Assembly (NCBI GenBank): GCA_013396915.1 | Contig: VWZL01000529.1 | Location: 697,163 to 761,162 of the forward strand | Length of the DNA stretch: 64,000 bases | Direction of reading: 5' to 3' | DNA from: Stercorarius parasiticus | Taxonomy: Eukaryota > Chordata > Aves > Charadriiformes > Stercorariidae | Shown here: in pieces, positions 1-11,118 of the stretch | Numbering within the stretch: position 1 is the first letter of the stretch | How the letters are laid out: each line of letters starts with the position of its first letter | The notes under the pieces: generated by a model | Told to the model about the DNA's origin: nothing | The model's database searches: none | The model's input: only the letters and a program-made list of their open reading frames with translations | Translations under genes and position numbers: made by a program

Positions 1-1787
1 TCCGGGTTTAATGACCCAGGCTCTGAAATGACTTAGTGGAGGCCACGCAGAGTATTAAAACTAGGAACAAAATGAAAGCCACTGTGTGTAAAATAATGCT
101 GAATTTTGTGTAAATGCCGTACGCATGAACCTAACATTTATTCATTTTTGCAATATGTGAATGAGACATGGGTGTGCCAGTAATACTAACTTTCCCTTTC
201 ACCTGACATGTCACAATTAGAAAGACTTCCCACACTTCCCATGTGTGCCTGATGGTTCCAGGGACTATGACAGCTTATTTTGAAGGAAAACAACAGATTA
301 ATTCTGACTTACTTGAAAGTTTGCATCGATTTATTGTACGATCAAAGGGCAGGTGCCAAAGCTTTTCTATAATGCTTTTTTTTACAACCTTAAATACATT
401 TATGTTACACTAACAGGAAAATATTAGAACACATTGGTTGCCAAATTAAAATGAATAGAGCAGGTAGAACACAGGGATTAGGCATCCAAATACATTTGAG
501 AGCCTGGGTTTATACTCCTTTTTTTTTTTTAATCCTTTAAAGCTTTTAGGATAAACTGACATGAAGTCACCTAGTATGAATCCTGTTTGTCTCTATTTAA
601 AACAAACAAAAAAAAAGGCTCATATAATTTTCAAAGTTCTAAAAAGACTGCAAATGCTTGTATTTGTCACATAAAAAAGGAAATTCAATTACAAAGTTCT
701 TTGCTTACATTAGAGGACAATACTTTCTGCACATGACATCTAACCTTTACAGAAAAGACTAGTAAAGTTTTGCGAGACTTTTTAATGAGATTTCGCAACC
801 TTTTTCTCAGACTTTTTAATGAGGTTTTTCAATTTTTTTCAAGCTGACTTGTCCTGAATGCAAGATGAGGAGGATTAGTGGGATTCCATTTTTTTTTTCA
901 TCATGCTTGTGTCCTGGAATCACCCCTTTGTGGGGTCAACTAGTGTTTCTGTCTTCTTGTGCTCGTACCGGTTTGTCTCAGTAGAGTTCTAAATTAATGC
1001 AATTGTTGTGCAATTAATGTGATCAATGCTTTTGTCAAAATGGACCTTTTTTCCAAAAGGAAATAAAGCAATGAAACTGTTTTGAGAAAACATAGCATGT
1101 AGACAAGAATTACACAGACTTTTCAAAGGAGGGTAAAGGAAAACACAGGGAGCATAGTTCAATTTTGCACCTCCTAATTCTCATAGAATCTCCTCAAAAA
1201 TTTCTGATACTACATAGAAAAGGGTATTTAAACACAGTTAAGCCCTTTAAACGCACAAAAAAAAAAGATTACAAATGTGGAAAAACAGTCTTATGGAAAT
1301 CCAATTACTTCAGTCGGATAGCTCTTATCAAATGCTTCCCAGTTCAACACCAGTGAGTACTGGCATGAGCAGCTGCAGAACCGAGGCCGTTCTTACATAC
1401 TTAAAAGCAAGTATACAGAGAAAGGTGAACGTTAAAAATAAATTTTAAGTAGCAATTAATCAACATACATCAATACATCTATCAGGAATCTCTTGCAGTT
1501 TGTGAAAAAAAAAATCAAGGAGTAATTGAATTTGTTTCATATTAGTTCAGAAAATATCAAGGCTTTTTTTTTCTCTTTTTCCAGAAAGTCCTTTTCTTCC
1601 TTTTTTTTTTACCAGTTCGACTTGTACTTTTTTCTTAAACATTTATTACGTGACTAAGCAAGACAAATGTTATTACCCCTGTGCTAAAGAACCATCGTAC
1701 TACCTGCACAGTTTAAACTATGTCTACTGGTCTGAGTTTACTAGAAAACATGCACTTTTCCTCTTCAAAGAAAGACAGAAATCTTAC
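1..1787 (-). other. PJVK: PJVK intron 1 of the coding region (partial)
   Basis: This AT-rich stretch lies downstream of the first PJVK coding exon. I found no second PJVK exon in it. It holds several short poly-T runs and a two-copy 34-bp imperfect repeat at 775-842. Short open frames here show no family resemblance. Confidence 0.6.
775..842. repeat. Two-copy imperfect tandem repeat, 34-bp period
   Basis: The motif AGACTTTTTAATGAG starts at 775 and again (with GAGG for GAGA at its end) at 809. Each copy is followed by a T-rich tail. It lies in the PJVK intron. Confidence 0.7.
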
Positions 1788-1998
1788 CTGCAGAAATTTC
1801 TTTCTCCCCTTGAAGAATGTCTTTTAATGTGAAAGGTGTCGAAGCAAATTTAGATTTTTTTGACAGCAAACATTTTCTTTTCTTAATCACAAGGCTTAGA
1901 GGTTGGTATTTATCAGCTTCACTGAGACTAGGCACTGGAACTAGTCTTCCTCCATCACCGACCTGTTTAACAAAGTTTTTGGTTGCAGCAGCAAACAT
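1788..1998 (-). CDS. PJVK: Pejvakin, first coding exon (partial gene)
   Basis: This exon encodes the N-terminal 70 residues of pejvakin, a gasdermin-family protein needed for hearing and linked to peroxisome maintenance in hair cells and auditory neurons. The ATG is at 1996-1998, and the product opens [19 protein letters not shown], followed by [21 protein letters not shown] and then [10 protein letters not shown], which are hallmark pejvakin sequences. The exon ends GCAG followed by a GTAAGAT donor (1781-1787), splitting the Gly codon after EISA. Remaining exons lie below position 1. Residues about 41-46 (LLSKKS) differ from the FLFPRY I recall from mammals. Identity is very secure; the exact 5'UTR is not. 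Confidence 0.94.
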
Positions 1999-2700
1999 AT
2001 TATGACATTTGTAATGGTAATAATAAAAAGCTCTGTATCAAGAGTAACTTCCAGTAACATCCAAGCGTAACATCAAGTCCATGTTCAATTCTTTTTAGAA
2101 TGTTCTTTCAAACAAATTAACGTTTGTTTTTTTTTTTTAAATAAAATAAATAAAAAGCTGTCAAACTGAATCAAGTTATATGTTGCTTGGAAAGAATCAA
2201 CAGCATCTTAGCTACTAAGCTTCTATGGTGTATAGCTCGAGACTTCTCTCAAAGACCTTCAGTTAAGCTCTCTAATTCTGAATGATGAATAATGAATTAC
2301 CGGTGTAAACTGATAGGGAAACGGTTGCCCTTTCCTTGGCAGTTTAACGCCACTGTTTGAAAACAAAATTTACAATCTTACAAACAGAAGACAGTAACTT
2401 CTGCAACCCTTAGCTTCCCGTGAGGAGTTATTGATGTACTACTGTTTGTTGGGTCCTTGCTGCAGCTGAATTCTCGTGTTTTCCCAACAAGCCCCAAAGC
2501 AGCGCAGATGGGCTCCGGGAGAGCGCCTGAATTACCCATTCATGACAGCTGGTACATCTGCTGAGACGGTATTGCCTTTCACCAGCGCTTCCATAACCTA
2601 CCTGTGGAAGCTCAGCTGGGGAGTAAGTGGTGTGGAGGTCTTCGGGAACACCTGGGCCAAAGTGCAAGATTAGAGGTGGCTGGGGGCTTTCATTGTATGT
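1999..2700 (-). promoter_or_regulatory. Probable PJVK upstream region and possible noncoding first exon
   Basis: This is the region 5' of the PJVK start codon on the minus strand. It holds a modestly GC-richer patch at about 2470-2680. On the minus strand, a GTAGGT donor-like site (CTTCCACAG followed by GTAGGTTATGG, near 2600) could end a noncoding 5' exon. No clear TATA box or CpG island is visible. The assignment is inferred from position only. Confidence 0.25.
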
Positions 2701-5486
2701 TATTCTTCTCCTGCGGACTCAGCCGTCTGTGACCCAAGGGGCCAGTTTTGAGACAGGCCAGCTGCACGTATTTGGCTCAAAATACAGAGAAATTCGCTAA
2801 ATCGTGAGAATTATGCAAAATAACAAAAGTGAAATGGCAGACAGAAGGGAGATTATTGACATAGGATTAAGGAACAGCTCAAGGATCCAAGAGGGAAAAC
2901 ACAAGTGTAAAAAGGTACAAAATTGTAAAGGGAAAACAGAGAGTCAGCAGACAGCACCATGGAGGATCTGTGAGGGAGGCAGCAGGAGCCGACCCCTCCT
3001 CATGTAAACGATGACTTGATTTTCTTGCAAGACTGGTGAGCTGCTAAGCCTTGTAGCACATCTTCCAGAGATTCCTTTTGCAGTTACAGCAGGTAAAACA
3101 TCAGCCACGGGCTTGCAAAGCTACTCTTCAATATGATTATCCCTGGTTGCCAGGTCAAAACTTTTCTTTAGTTTTCTTTTTTTCTGAAGTAGGGTTTTCA
3201 CATGAAAAGCATTTTAAGGACAGTTTTTATAATATGATCGCTTATTTAATAATTTAACATGCTTCAATTTAGTTCTTTCCAATACTTCCATAACTATTTT
3301 CAGGTGTTGAGAGTATTGGTGAAGTCCAATAAAAAGGCAAAAAGAGGAGTATACGACCTCAGGTATCCAAGATGAACAGAAAGGCTGCTGGAGCTTTCTG
3401 CTTACTCTAGAGGGTGCTGAAAAATCAAAGCTGGTTATATAGAGACCCAACGGAATCACGTGAAACGCTGCAGTTCAGTCTGACTGTAATTCATATTACA
3501 CTGCGCTAGCAAAAAAAACCCCTGCACATATTTGCTCAATCATAACACCTCAACAGAAGGTAAAAGGTTTTAAAGGGAAGGAAAAGCTAAGGAAATTCTT
3601 AAATTAAGATTGCCCATTCAGTCTTGATTTAGATTTATCCTGTATATGTCTTATAACTGTTTGACAGGATACTATTTTTTCTACAGGTTATTAAGCTCAG
3701 CTGGCACTGTTTATTCAAAATGTATTTGTATCTCTCTTGCTTAGTATGTGGTCATAGATCATACTCAATCTGCTCCTAGGACTAATTTTGCTAACAAATA
3801 GTTTCATTTGATATGTTTACATGGTACTCCTGTTACTCTAACACCCTATAATCCTCCAAAAATGTTGCAGCAGCTCTTTGAATCACCCTCATGCCACAGG
3901 TCAGAGTGCAACTATATTAACATTGCCATGTTCAGAAAAACATTCACTAATTTTGCGCATCCAAGTCAAGAAACTGAAGATATGGCCCCCGCCCCTCCAG
4001 TACCAGGCACTTTTGGATTTGGCATGCGTGTTCTTACAAACTTCCATCATTTCTGCAGCCTTGGCACCCTCTCATTTTTGGCAACCAATAAATGAAAAAC
4101 ACGCTGTGCACACGTTATGCCTGAGTCAGCACCTGAATAAAAAAAATCTTGCCTTGTCTCACCGAGTTGTGCAGATGAAAATCCTTGCTCACGTGAGGGT
4201 TCAAAGCTACCTCTGGGGAGTTCCAGGGCTGTAACCTTCCCTACCCCATAGCACAGAGCCACATGACGGGAGTGACAAAGCATCCCATCTGCCTTCATCA
4301 CACAGGATGCTTCCTAGAAGAATAAAAGGGCTTTTCTAGCCCAATATTAGCCCGCCTTTATGCATTATTGGAACGAGGTCAGACTCGGACCCTCACCATG
4401 ACCCAGGCACCATCTTAAATAATAAACGAAAAAATATGACCCAAAAAATCCCCCCCCCCAGATTGCCTGGTATCCGTCTATGATGGCCTTTGTTCTTAAG
4501 TGAGCTCCCCTGAATCATATACAAACTCGTTGGTGTCAGAGACAAAATTATTCCTTTTTTTTTTTTAACCCATCTTCTCGATCACGAGAACGCACTCTCT
4601 TTGCGTTACCCCTTCTCTCTCTAATTATATACCCTCTGACCCTCGTAAATAAATGAAGAAACCAAGACTCTTACTGTCAGAAGCCTCATTTGCCAATTCA
4701 TCTGCAGAGCAGGTTCATCTACAGTTGGAAGGTGGGATTCTGTGCCAGGAAAAATATTAAGTGATGTAAAGATATAATGCTCTACTTCTATGGGGTTTTT
4801 AAATTGATTTTCCTGGCCCTATAATTCCAGCTTAACTCTGCTCTCTGTTCCTAACTGCCGCGCTCTCTCCTGCTTCTGTCTGAGTTGTCCGTCCGCCGCA
4901 GCAGACTGCAGCTGTCTGTAAAGTTTGCCCGAGGACATCACAAGCCCCAAGACGGGGAGCAGTTGCAAGGTAGCTTATTCAGCTCTGTGTGCTGCGGTTT
5001 CTTTGCTCTATCTTCAGCTGGACCGAAGAGCAAGATAGTTTACTTCATATGGCAGATGACGTTCTGTTTCTTCAGAACGGGTCTTAGCCATGGAGTAGCA
5101 GCAGAGCAGGGAACTATTAGCTACATATAGCTGAGAATTTTGATGCCCAATACTGTATTTTTTTCTTACATCATATTGATATGAACCTGGAGATTAATTA
5201 ATAGTAAAACCCGGAGTACAGTCCTGCCTTCTGCACAACCTTTGAGGATGCCAGTTGAGGGGAGAAAAGGAGTCTTAAGTGTTAACTGTTGAATAAACTG
5301 AGTTGGTGTTTCACTTGAAAGGGTTAAACCCACATAATCAGTACCAAATTATGATGGTAACTTAATATCTTCTCAGTGTACAAAAAGGTGCTGTCAGTTA
5401 CCAGACCACCTGACTTAAGTGCCTTTGAAATACATTGCATTTACCTATAGACCCTTACAAAAGAGCAAGTGCAAGACTTTAACACC

Positions 5487-5575
5487 TAAAAATCAGCAAA
5501 ATAAAATGCTACTGAAAAAATCACTTGCTAAATTCTGTAACTTTCCAGCAGATGGCATGAGTATTTCCCTAGAAA
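5487..5575 (+). pseudogene. Possible degenerate PRKRA exon fragment
   Basis: The plus strand resembles the PRKRA exon that encodes the end of the second dsRNA-binding domain (family sequence KRNAAEKFLAKFSN). LAKF is read from CTT GCT AAA TTC at 5524-5535, followed by C-N-F-P and then S-I-S-L. Upstream, AATGCTACTGA aligns to the recalled human AATGCTGCTGA in a different frame, so at least one frameshift would separate the two halves. The strand and the position between PJVK and OSBPL6 are what synteny predicts. The match is short and AT-rich and was made from memory, so chance similarity remains quite possible. Confidence 0.2.
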
Positions 5576-6618
5576 GCAAGGACCTGTGCAATATAGATCT
5601 TTTTATATTTCAGGAGGCAATAAAAATAACAATTTATGCGGCCAAATACGCTGCTGCTTTTTTTTTTCTACTACCTAAGTGGCTTTATCAGCACTTGAGG
5701 GTTTTTGCTGTTGCAAGGTGGAGCTTGTCTAGAGATTCTCTTGTATAAGCAAAACCAGGCAGTTTAATACCATGACTTACACCACTTGGGAGTTCCCGAG
5801 CATGGAGACAGTGCCACCGTCACACTGAACTCCTGGTCTAGCAGTTTGCTGCGGGACCGGGGTCACTTGGCGTAGCGCTCGCAGTGATTGCTGCTCAAAA
5901 AGCATCATGGTATTTTGAGACCATTACGGAAAGTGAATTACAGCAAGATGAAGGTTTGCAGCAGACTTCGCTTCAGCAGAGACACTTCCATGTTGGATTG
6001 CTTTATTATATAGTCCAAGTGCAGTGAAAATTTCAAATCAGTTCACAAATGCTGTTTTAATTATGCACTATAGGGGAACAATTAAATTTGCTATGGCAAT
6101 ATTTTAATTTTGTGTGGACTTGCTTTATTAAGCTCTCGATTTAGTAAAGCAGTTAAAAAATGTAGTCACTTCTTCTGTATCTGAAACTCAGTTAGTTCCT
6201 TATGGAAACCTCTCTGGGCAGCAGGATAGACAGACCGTATCAAAACTAGAGAACTCAGAAATTCAAGGAGGCAACTCATCAGAAGCCTAGTCCTAAAACA
6301 TTTTAAGTTCCCCAAATTTAAAGCATGTTTTACTTCTTGTGGAGCCAGATCCTTTTGAATATTCCAATCTTATCTGTAGTCTCAGGAGAAAAATTTAATA
6401 AGAAGCTTCTAGAAGTAAGTATTTTAATGGATTTTTATGTTTTATTTATATGGGACTTTTGTGTGTGAACAGTTTCTTCACCAATTAGAAGGGATTTGAA
6501 AAAAAAATTCAAAAAGGTACAGGAAACACTGCTGTCCTTTTCTATACAGATATCCAAAACACACCATTGGGCTGTTCTAAATTATTTTCAAGGTCACTTT
6601 TAGCAGTCCATTTGGAAG

Positions 6619-6632
6619 ACACACACACACAC
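6619..6632. repeat. (AC)n microsatellite
   Basis: This is a short uninterrupted AC dinucleotide run in intergenic sequence. Confidence 0.85.
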
Positions 6633-7878
6633 TCACCATTACTATGTTTCCCGTACAATACTGCAGGTTTACAGCTCAAGTAAACTCTGTTGGAACCTCC
6701 TCCCGCCCTCTGCCACAGAACAGACTGTGGTAATACATATTCATGATCTGTGCTGCAATACACGTAAAAGGCAGATCTCCTGCCAGGAGGTGCTGCATTA
6801 TGGCGTGACACTTGTCCAGCAATCAAAGTATTAAAAGCTGCACTGCACTGTGAGCGTTACATCCACGAAAGGCTATGAGATGTGGAGTTCAACTGGTTTC
6901 TCTGTGCCTTTTGGCTGACATCAGCCCCCTTTCACCTTTATACAAGCAACATCTGTTCACTTGATGAAAAGGGAATGTGTTGCACAGTCGGCTCCTTTGT
7001 GCCACTTCACTGCCTCCTCACTAGAGCCATGTTAATGACGAAAAGAAAACACAAAAGAGATTAAGGAGCATACGTTCTGATGAGTTTTATAGGCTCTTCC
7101 ACAGACTTACCTTTCAGGTTTCAGACTTTTGTTTACGCATGTGCAGACTACTTAATCTATGTTTCGTGTGTCCACCTTCAAGTAATACGATATTAAATGA
7201 CTATCACTGGGTAAAGCGTATGAAATATCCCAGCTTTTGCTTCTTTGTAATTGCTCTAGTACTATTGGCAGTATTTTTAATGGGCAGATGGATGTGTTAG
7301 CTGTGAAGCATTTACTAATAAAAGAAATGCAGAAGTAGTACACCAGAGAGAGATTTGCTGAGATGGTATGTTTGCATTTAAACTCACTACCTATGAGAAG
7401 TGGGCACACCTTTCATCCAAAAGAAGTGGTCATTTGTTACATAAACATTACTGTATACAATGAAGCTACTTCCATCATCTAGCAGTATTAGCTTGTGAAG
7501 ACAAATCTGGAAATCTAAAGCAGGTCTAATGCTGCCTTTCCTTTGGAGGATGCTGCCCGAATGGCTAAATCCCTTTTTCCAATACCTGTGAGGGCTGTGT
7601 CTGTGTTAGAGGACGGCTCTGTGGGCTTGCGTGCCCACCTGTACGAGCATGCAGAACTGGAGCTGCTGCTGCTGCGCCACTATGTCTGAAGAAAGATTAC
7701 AAAACAAAGGATTTGTCTACTGTGATATAATTCGTATTGTCCGTGCTCATCTGTCTGATGGGCGCTGGCACAGTTATCTCTATACAATACTTCCTTTGGT
7801 AGTAGACATATCTTGTTCCTTGGTGCTTCTCCTTACGTGTTTATCTGAGCAGCAGGCTTGAACTGGATTTATTCTTGG

Positions 7879-7932
7879 CATTGCCACTAGCTGTTCTGTG
7901 ATACTGGGCAATTAACCTCAGTCTATGAAACC
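7879..7932 (+). repeat. Possible MIR-family core-SINE relic
   Basis: The run TTGCCACTAGCTG, then TGTGATACTGGGCAATTAACC, then TCAGT follows the order of the conserved MIR core (TGCCACTTACTAGCTGTGTG, ACCTTGGGCAAGTTAC, CCTCAGT). It is short and diverged. A RepeatMasker run would settle it. Confidence 0.35.
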
Positions 7933-8756
7933 ACTGTGTGTGGCTGGGGTAATAGACCACCTCCCGGAGCAGGATACTGCAAGAACTGACTAGTATTATA
8001 AAATACTCTCAGATCTTTGGATACAGAGTATTTATAAGCAGACAAAATGAAGTAGGTGTTTGTAGGGCATGCAAGAACTCAGTATCCTCTTTCATAGTCA
8101 CCTCTATGCTTATTCAGGCTGTTCCTTTTCATGCTAAGAGAATACTTCCTCATCTAGTTTCCTAATTTATCTTTTCTTTTTTCACACGTGTAGGCATAAA
8201 ACAAGAAGATGCTTGAGCAGTTTCCAGATACGAAACGTTTTAACAGACAGGTGACATAAAAAAATTCTTGCCACCGAACAAAAAAGCAGCCTAACACTGT
8301 TGTGCTAGGTTGTCTGATGAGCACTTCAGTGAAATCAGCTCTTGAACCAGAACTGAAGAATGGATGTGCCCTTGTGCTGTATCACCTCAATTTCTTTGAC
8401 TGCTAAATGTAATGCCAGGCCCTCAAAAACAGCCTGCTTAAAGAGGAACTTAAAAGATAATCTACACCTCAAATTTTATCAGTTAAAAAAAAATAACTGA
8501 CTGTCCATATCAGAACTTGTAGTCCACTTGCAGTCCAACAAGTGTAACCCTTTGGAAATGCTTAATTATACTTTTTTCCTCCACTGACTTGTCAAAAAAC
8601 CTGCTCCAGAAACCTGCTCAAGTTGAAATTTGACCCAGTAACGAGTTTCGTTTCTTTGCTGAAGGAAATAGAGCCAGACTGTCATCAGTGAGAAAAGCAA
8701 CTAAATATTTGATTTGATTTTGCAACTTTTTTATGTGATTACAAATGTAATCTTTG

Positions 8757-9019
8757 GACAAGAGAAAACGGCCTCAAGTTGCGCCAGGGGAGGTTTAGAC
8801 TGGATATTGGGAAAATTTTTTACACTGAAAGGGTTATTAAGCACTGGAACAGGCTGCCCAGGGAAGTGGTTGAGGCACCATCCCTGGAGGTATTTAAAAG
8901 CCGGGTAGACACAGTGCTTAGAGATATGGCTTAGTGATGGTTTCTGTCAGAGTTAGGTTGATGGTTGGACTGGATGATCTGAAAGGTCCCTTCCAACCGA
9001 GGCAATTCCATGATTCTAA
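8757..9019 (+). mobile_element. CR1 LINE, 5'-truncated 3' end
   Basis: The copy starts in the conserved AGAGAAAACGGCCTCAAGTTG segment and continues through the AGGTTTAGACTGGATATTGG, GGCTGCCCAGGGAAGTGG and CCCTGGAGGTATTTAAAAG blocks. It ends with GGTTGGACTGGATGATCTGA, AGGTCCCTTCCAACC and the short terminal repeat ATTCCATGATTCTAAT. These are the diagnostic parts of the avian CR1 3' region. Only about 260 bp remain, so it is a dead, 5'-truncated copy. It shares subfamily wording with the minus-strand copy at 58348-58770. Confidence 0.95.
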
Positions 9020-10899
9020 TCACAGGTAAAAAAGTCTTCACACCAGATTCATGTCTGTAACATGCATTTATGCATACTTTATTAAGTTGTTCTGAATTCT
9101 TTTTTTTTTTTAATTATTAATACGCACTTGGGATACAGATATGGGATATACAACCTAGCCTGTCTCTTAGCTACTCTGCCTAATAGTTACATCTTAGACA
9201 CATCTTTCAGGAAGAAAAAGCACAGTCTAAATACAAGACATGGTATTTACTGACCTTGAGTAAAATTAGACTCACCACTTGGTCAAAATAGAGTACCTCC
9301 TCAGCTCACCACAGTACCTCATTAGTTTTGAATGGTGTTTCAGCTTAGTTTCTTTTAATCTGATTTAATAACGATTACTTACTCGAAAAATAATTCTGCA
9401 TATTCAGGTGCACGAACAGTCAATATTGCATACTTTGTGGTTTTTAACATTTAGACCAACTTAAATATTTAATAAGCTAATGAGGACTTGGAGAACCGTG
9501 TGGCTTGATACATTGGCTGGGCAAAAATGCTGTGTATCATCACATCAGAACAGATTTTTGTACCGGCAGTGAATCTTGGAACAGCTTTCTGTGGGCAACT
9601 CCTTTCGCTGAGTCAGGATGAAATCTTGTCAATAGCTTCCCACACTGTCTCACTTCACCACACCACAGTGCCTACATGTTTGTGGTTAAGAAGAAGTATC
9701 ATCTGTCTCTTGGTTAGATTAAATTTAAATATAAAATTTACTTCCATACTTAAGTAATGGTCTTAATGCTAAATTACATGTCAGATTGGTAGTGCTGCCT
9801 CAGAGGCCTCTTGCACTCTAATCTATTCCCAAAGGTTTGTTGTGTTGTTTTTTTTTAAATCAGTTAAGTAATGACATGTAGCTTTTTGCACTTCACTTAC
9901 GCACAGTAATTTTGCTGAGCCCCAGTTATCAAAAAGCGTTCGATGTGTATTGCAGAGCATTCAGAGGCAACTACACAGACGTGAAACCAGAGCTGAATTT
10001 CGCCCGTAGAATTGTTTAACAGGCAATAAGCTCCCAGTGTACAACCTGGCTCAGAGCATCGGTTTGGACGAGATCAGATGTGTATTCTGACAGAAGAAAA
10101 TGCATTGCCATTCATGAAAAAAGTGTTTTCCCTTCCTTTGCTGCTGCTTCCACTCAGGCAGCATTCCAGACTGTTTGAACACTTGTTCTTTCTACAATGC
10201 CAAGAAACAACACAAACCAAATTCTTGTTTTCCATTATGTTTTCATTTTAAACAGAATGTAATTGATTTAAGGGCTGAGCAACCGACAAGAACACATAAT
10301 GGAAAAATCCCACATACTGTTATTTTTCCAAGATGCCAGAAGGGGTAGGTGTCAAGTAATTTTTTTTCTTTTTCCCCCTCCACACCTCTTTTTTCAATTC
10401 TATTAGAGAACATCAGGAACCATTTTCCCTACACCCTCTCACAAAACTTTAGAAACATACTGCCTTTAATCACAAAGAGCGAGCTGAAGTGAAAAAAAAA
10501 AAAAAAAAGCAGAAGGCGCTTACCAGCTGTAGCATGAAGATAAAACCGGGAACTGCCAAAAAGAAAATTATCTTCTTTGAGACTGCAGTTGGTAGCTCCT
10601 GCCAGATTTAAAGGAACTGCACAGAGAATTACATGGGAAAAGTTTTATAAAAATAATCCTGCAGTGGAAAAAGGTTAGAAAGGAACAGGATGACACTAGT
10701 GAGAAGCCGCTGGTTCAGTGCTATTGCTGCCGCTATCACCCACCTCTCCAAAATCTAGCTGTACAATATATATTGAAGAATTTTACAATTAACAGTCAAT
10801 TCACTTAACTAGATACAAACAGCTCATTCAAGGACCATATTCTAAAGTGTTTCTTATGTTAACAAACCAGAACACAGATGACAGCAGTTTAAACAGTGT
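9020..10899. other. Intergenic stretch between PJVK and OSBPL6, part 2
   Basis: The sequence is AT-rich with no recognised gene. It lies between the CR1 copy and the candidate distal OSBPL6 poly(A) signal. It contains an A-rich run around 10490-10508. Confidence 0.5.
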
Positions 10900-10914
10900 A
10901 CATCGAGATTTATT
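10862..10914 (-). terminator. Candidate distal OSBPL6 polyadenylation site
   Basis: TTTATT at 10909-10914 reads AATAAA on the minus strand. It is followed, in the minus direction, by a GT-rich tract (around 10862-10885, including CTGTGTTCTGGTTTG), the usual arrangement for a cleavage site. If used with the OSBPL6 stop at 21652-21654, it would make a 3'UTR of about 10.7 kb. Usage is not shown by the sequence alone. Confidence 0.35.
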
Positions 10915-11098
10915 AGAACAAGCACTAATAGCAGCAGTGTACAGAGTGATGGAGACAATGTACTGTATGCACTGAACAATAATAATTATACAATTGCACT
11001 TCTTCAGAGATCTATTAGAAAATGCTTTTCAGTAAACAGTTTCCCAAATCTAGCATTGTTTGGATTTGCCTCTGAGGAAAAAAATACAAAAAATATGC

Positions 11099-11118
11099 TT
11101 TTTTTTTTTTTTTTTTTT
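11099..11118. repeat. Poly-T run (20 bases)
   Basis: This is an uninterrupted T homopolymer in the OSBPL6 3' region. On the minus strand it reads as poly-A. No retrogene body is recognised beside it. Confidence 0.85.

Larger units (their letters stand above)
2701..8755. other. Intergenic stretch between PJVK and OSBPL6, part 1
   Basis: No intact gene was recognised. By comparison with mammals, PRKRA should lie here on the plus strand. I looked for its double-stranded-RNA-binding domain motifs and found only one weak fragment near 5487-5575. The rest is AT-rich unique-looking sequence with short homopolymers, a C9-like run near 4450, an (AC)n run near 6619-6632 and a possible MIR relic near 7879. 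Confidence 0.5.

Noticed and set aside
5905..5940. CATCATGG followed by AGACCATTA, reminiscent of the PRKRA segment H-H-G-W-R-L-P
   Set aside because: It lies downstream of the other PRKRA-like piece, the wrong order for the gene, and the match is only a few codons.
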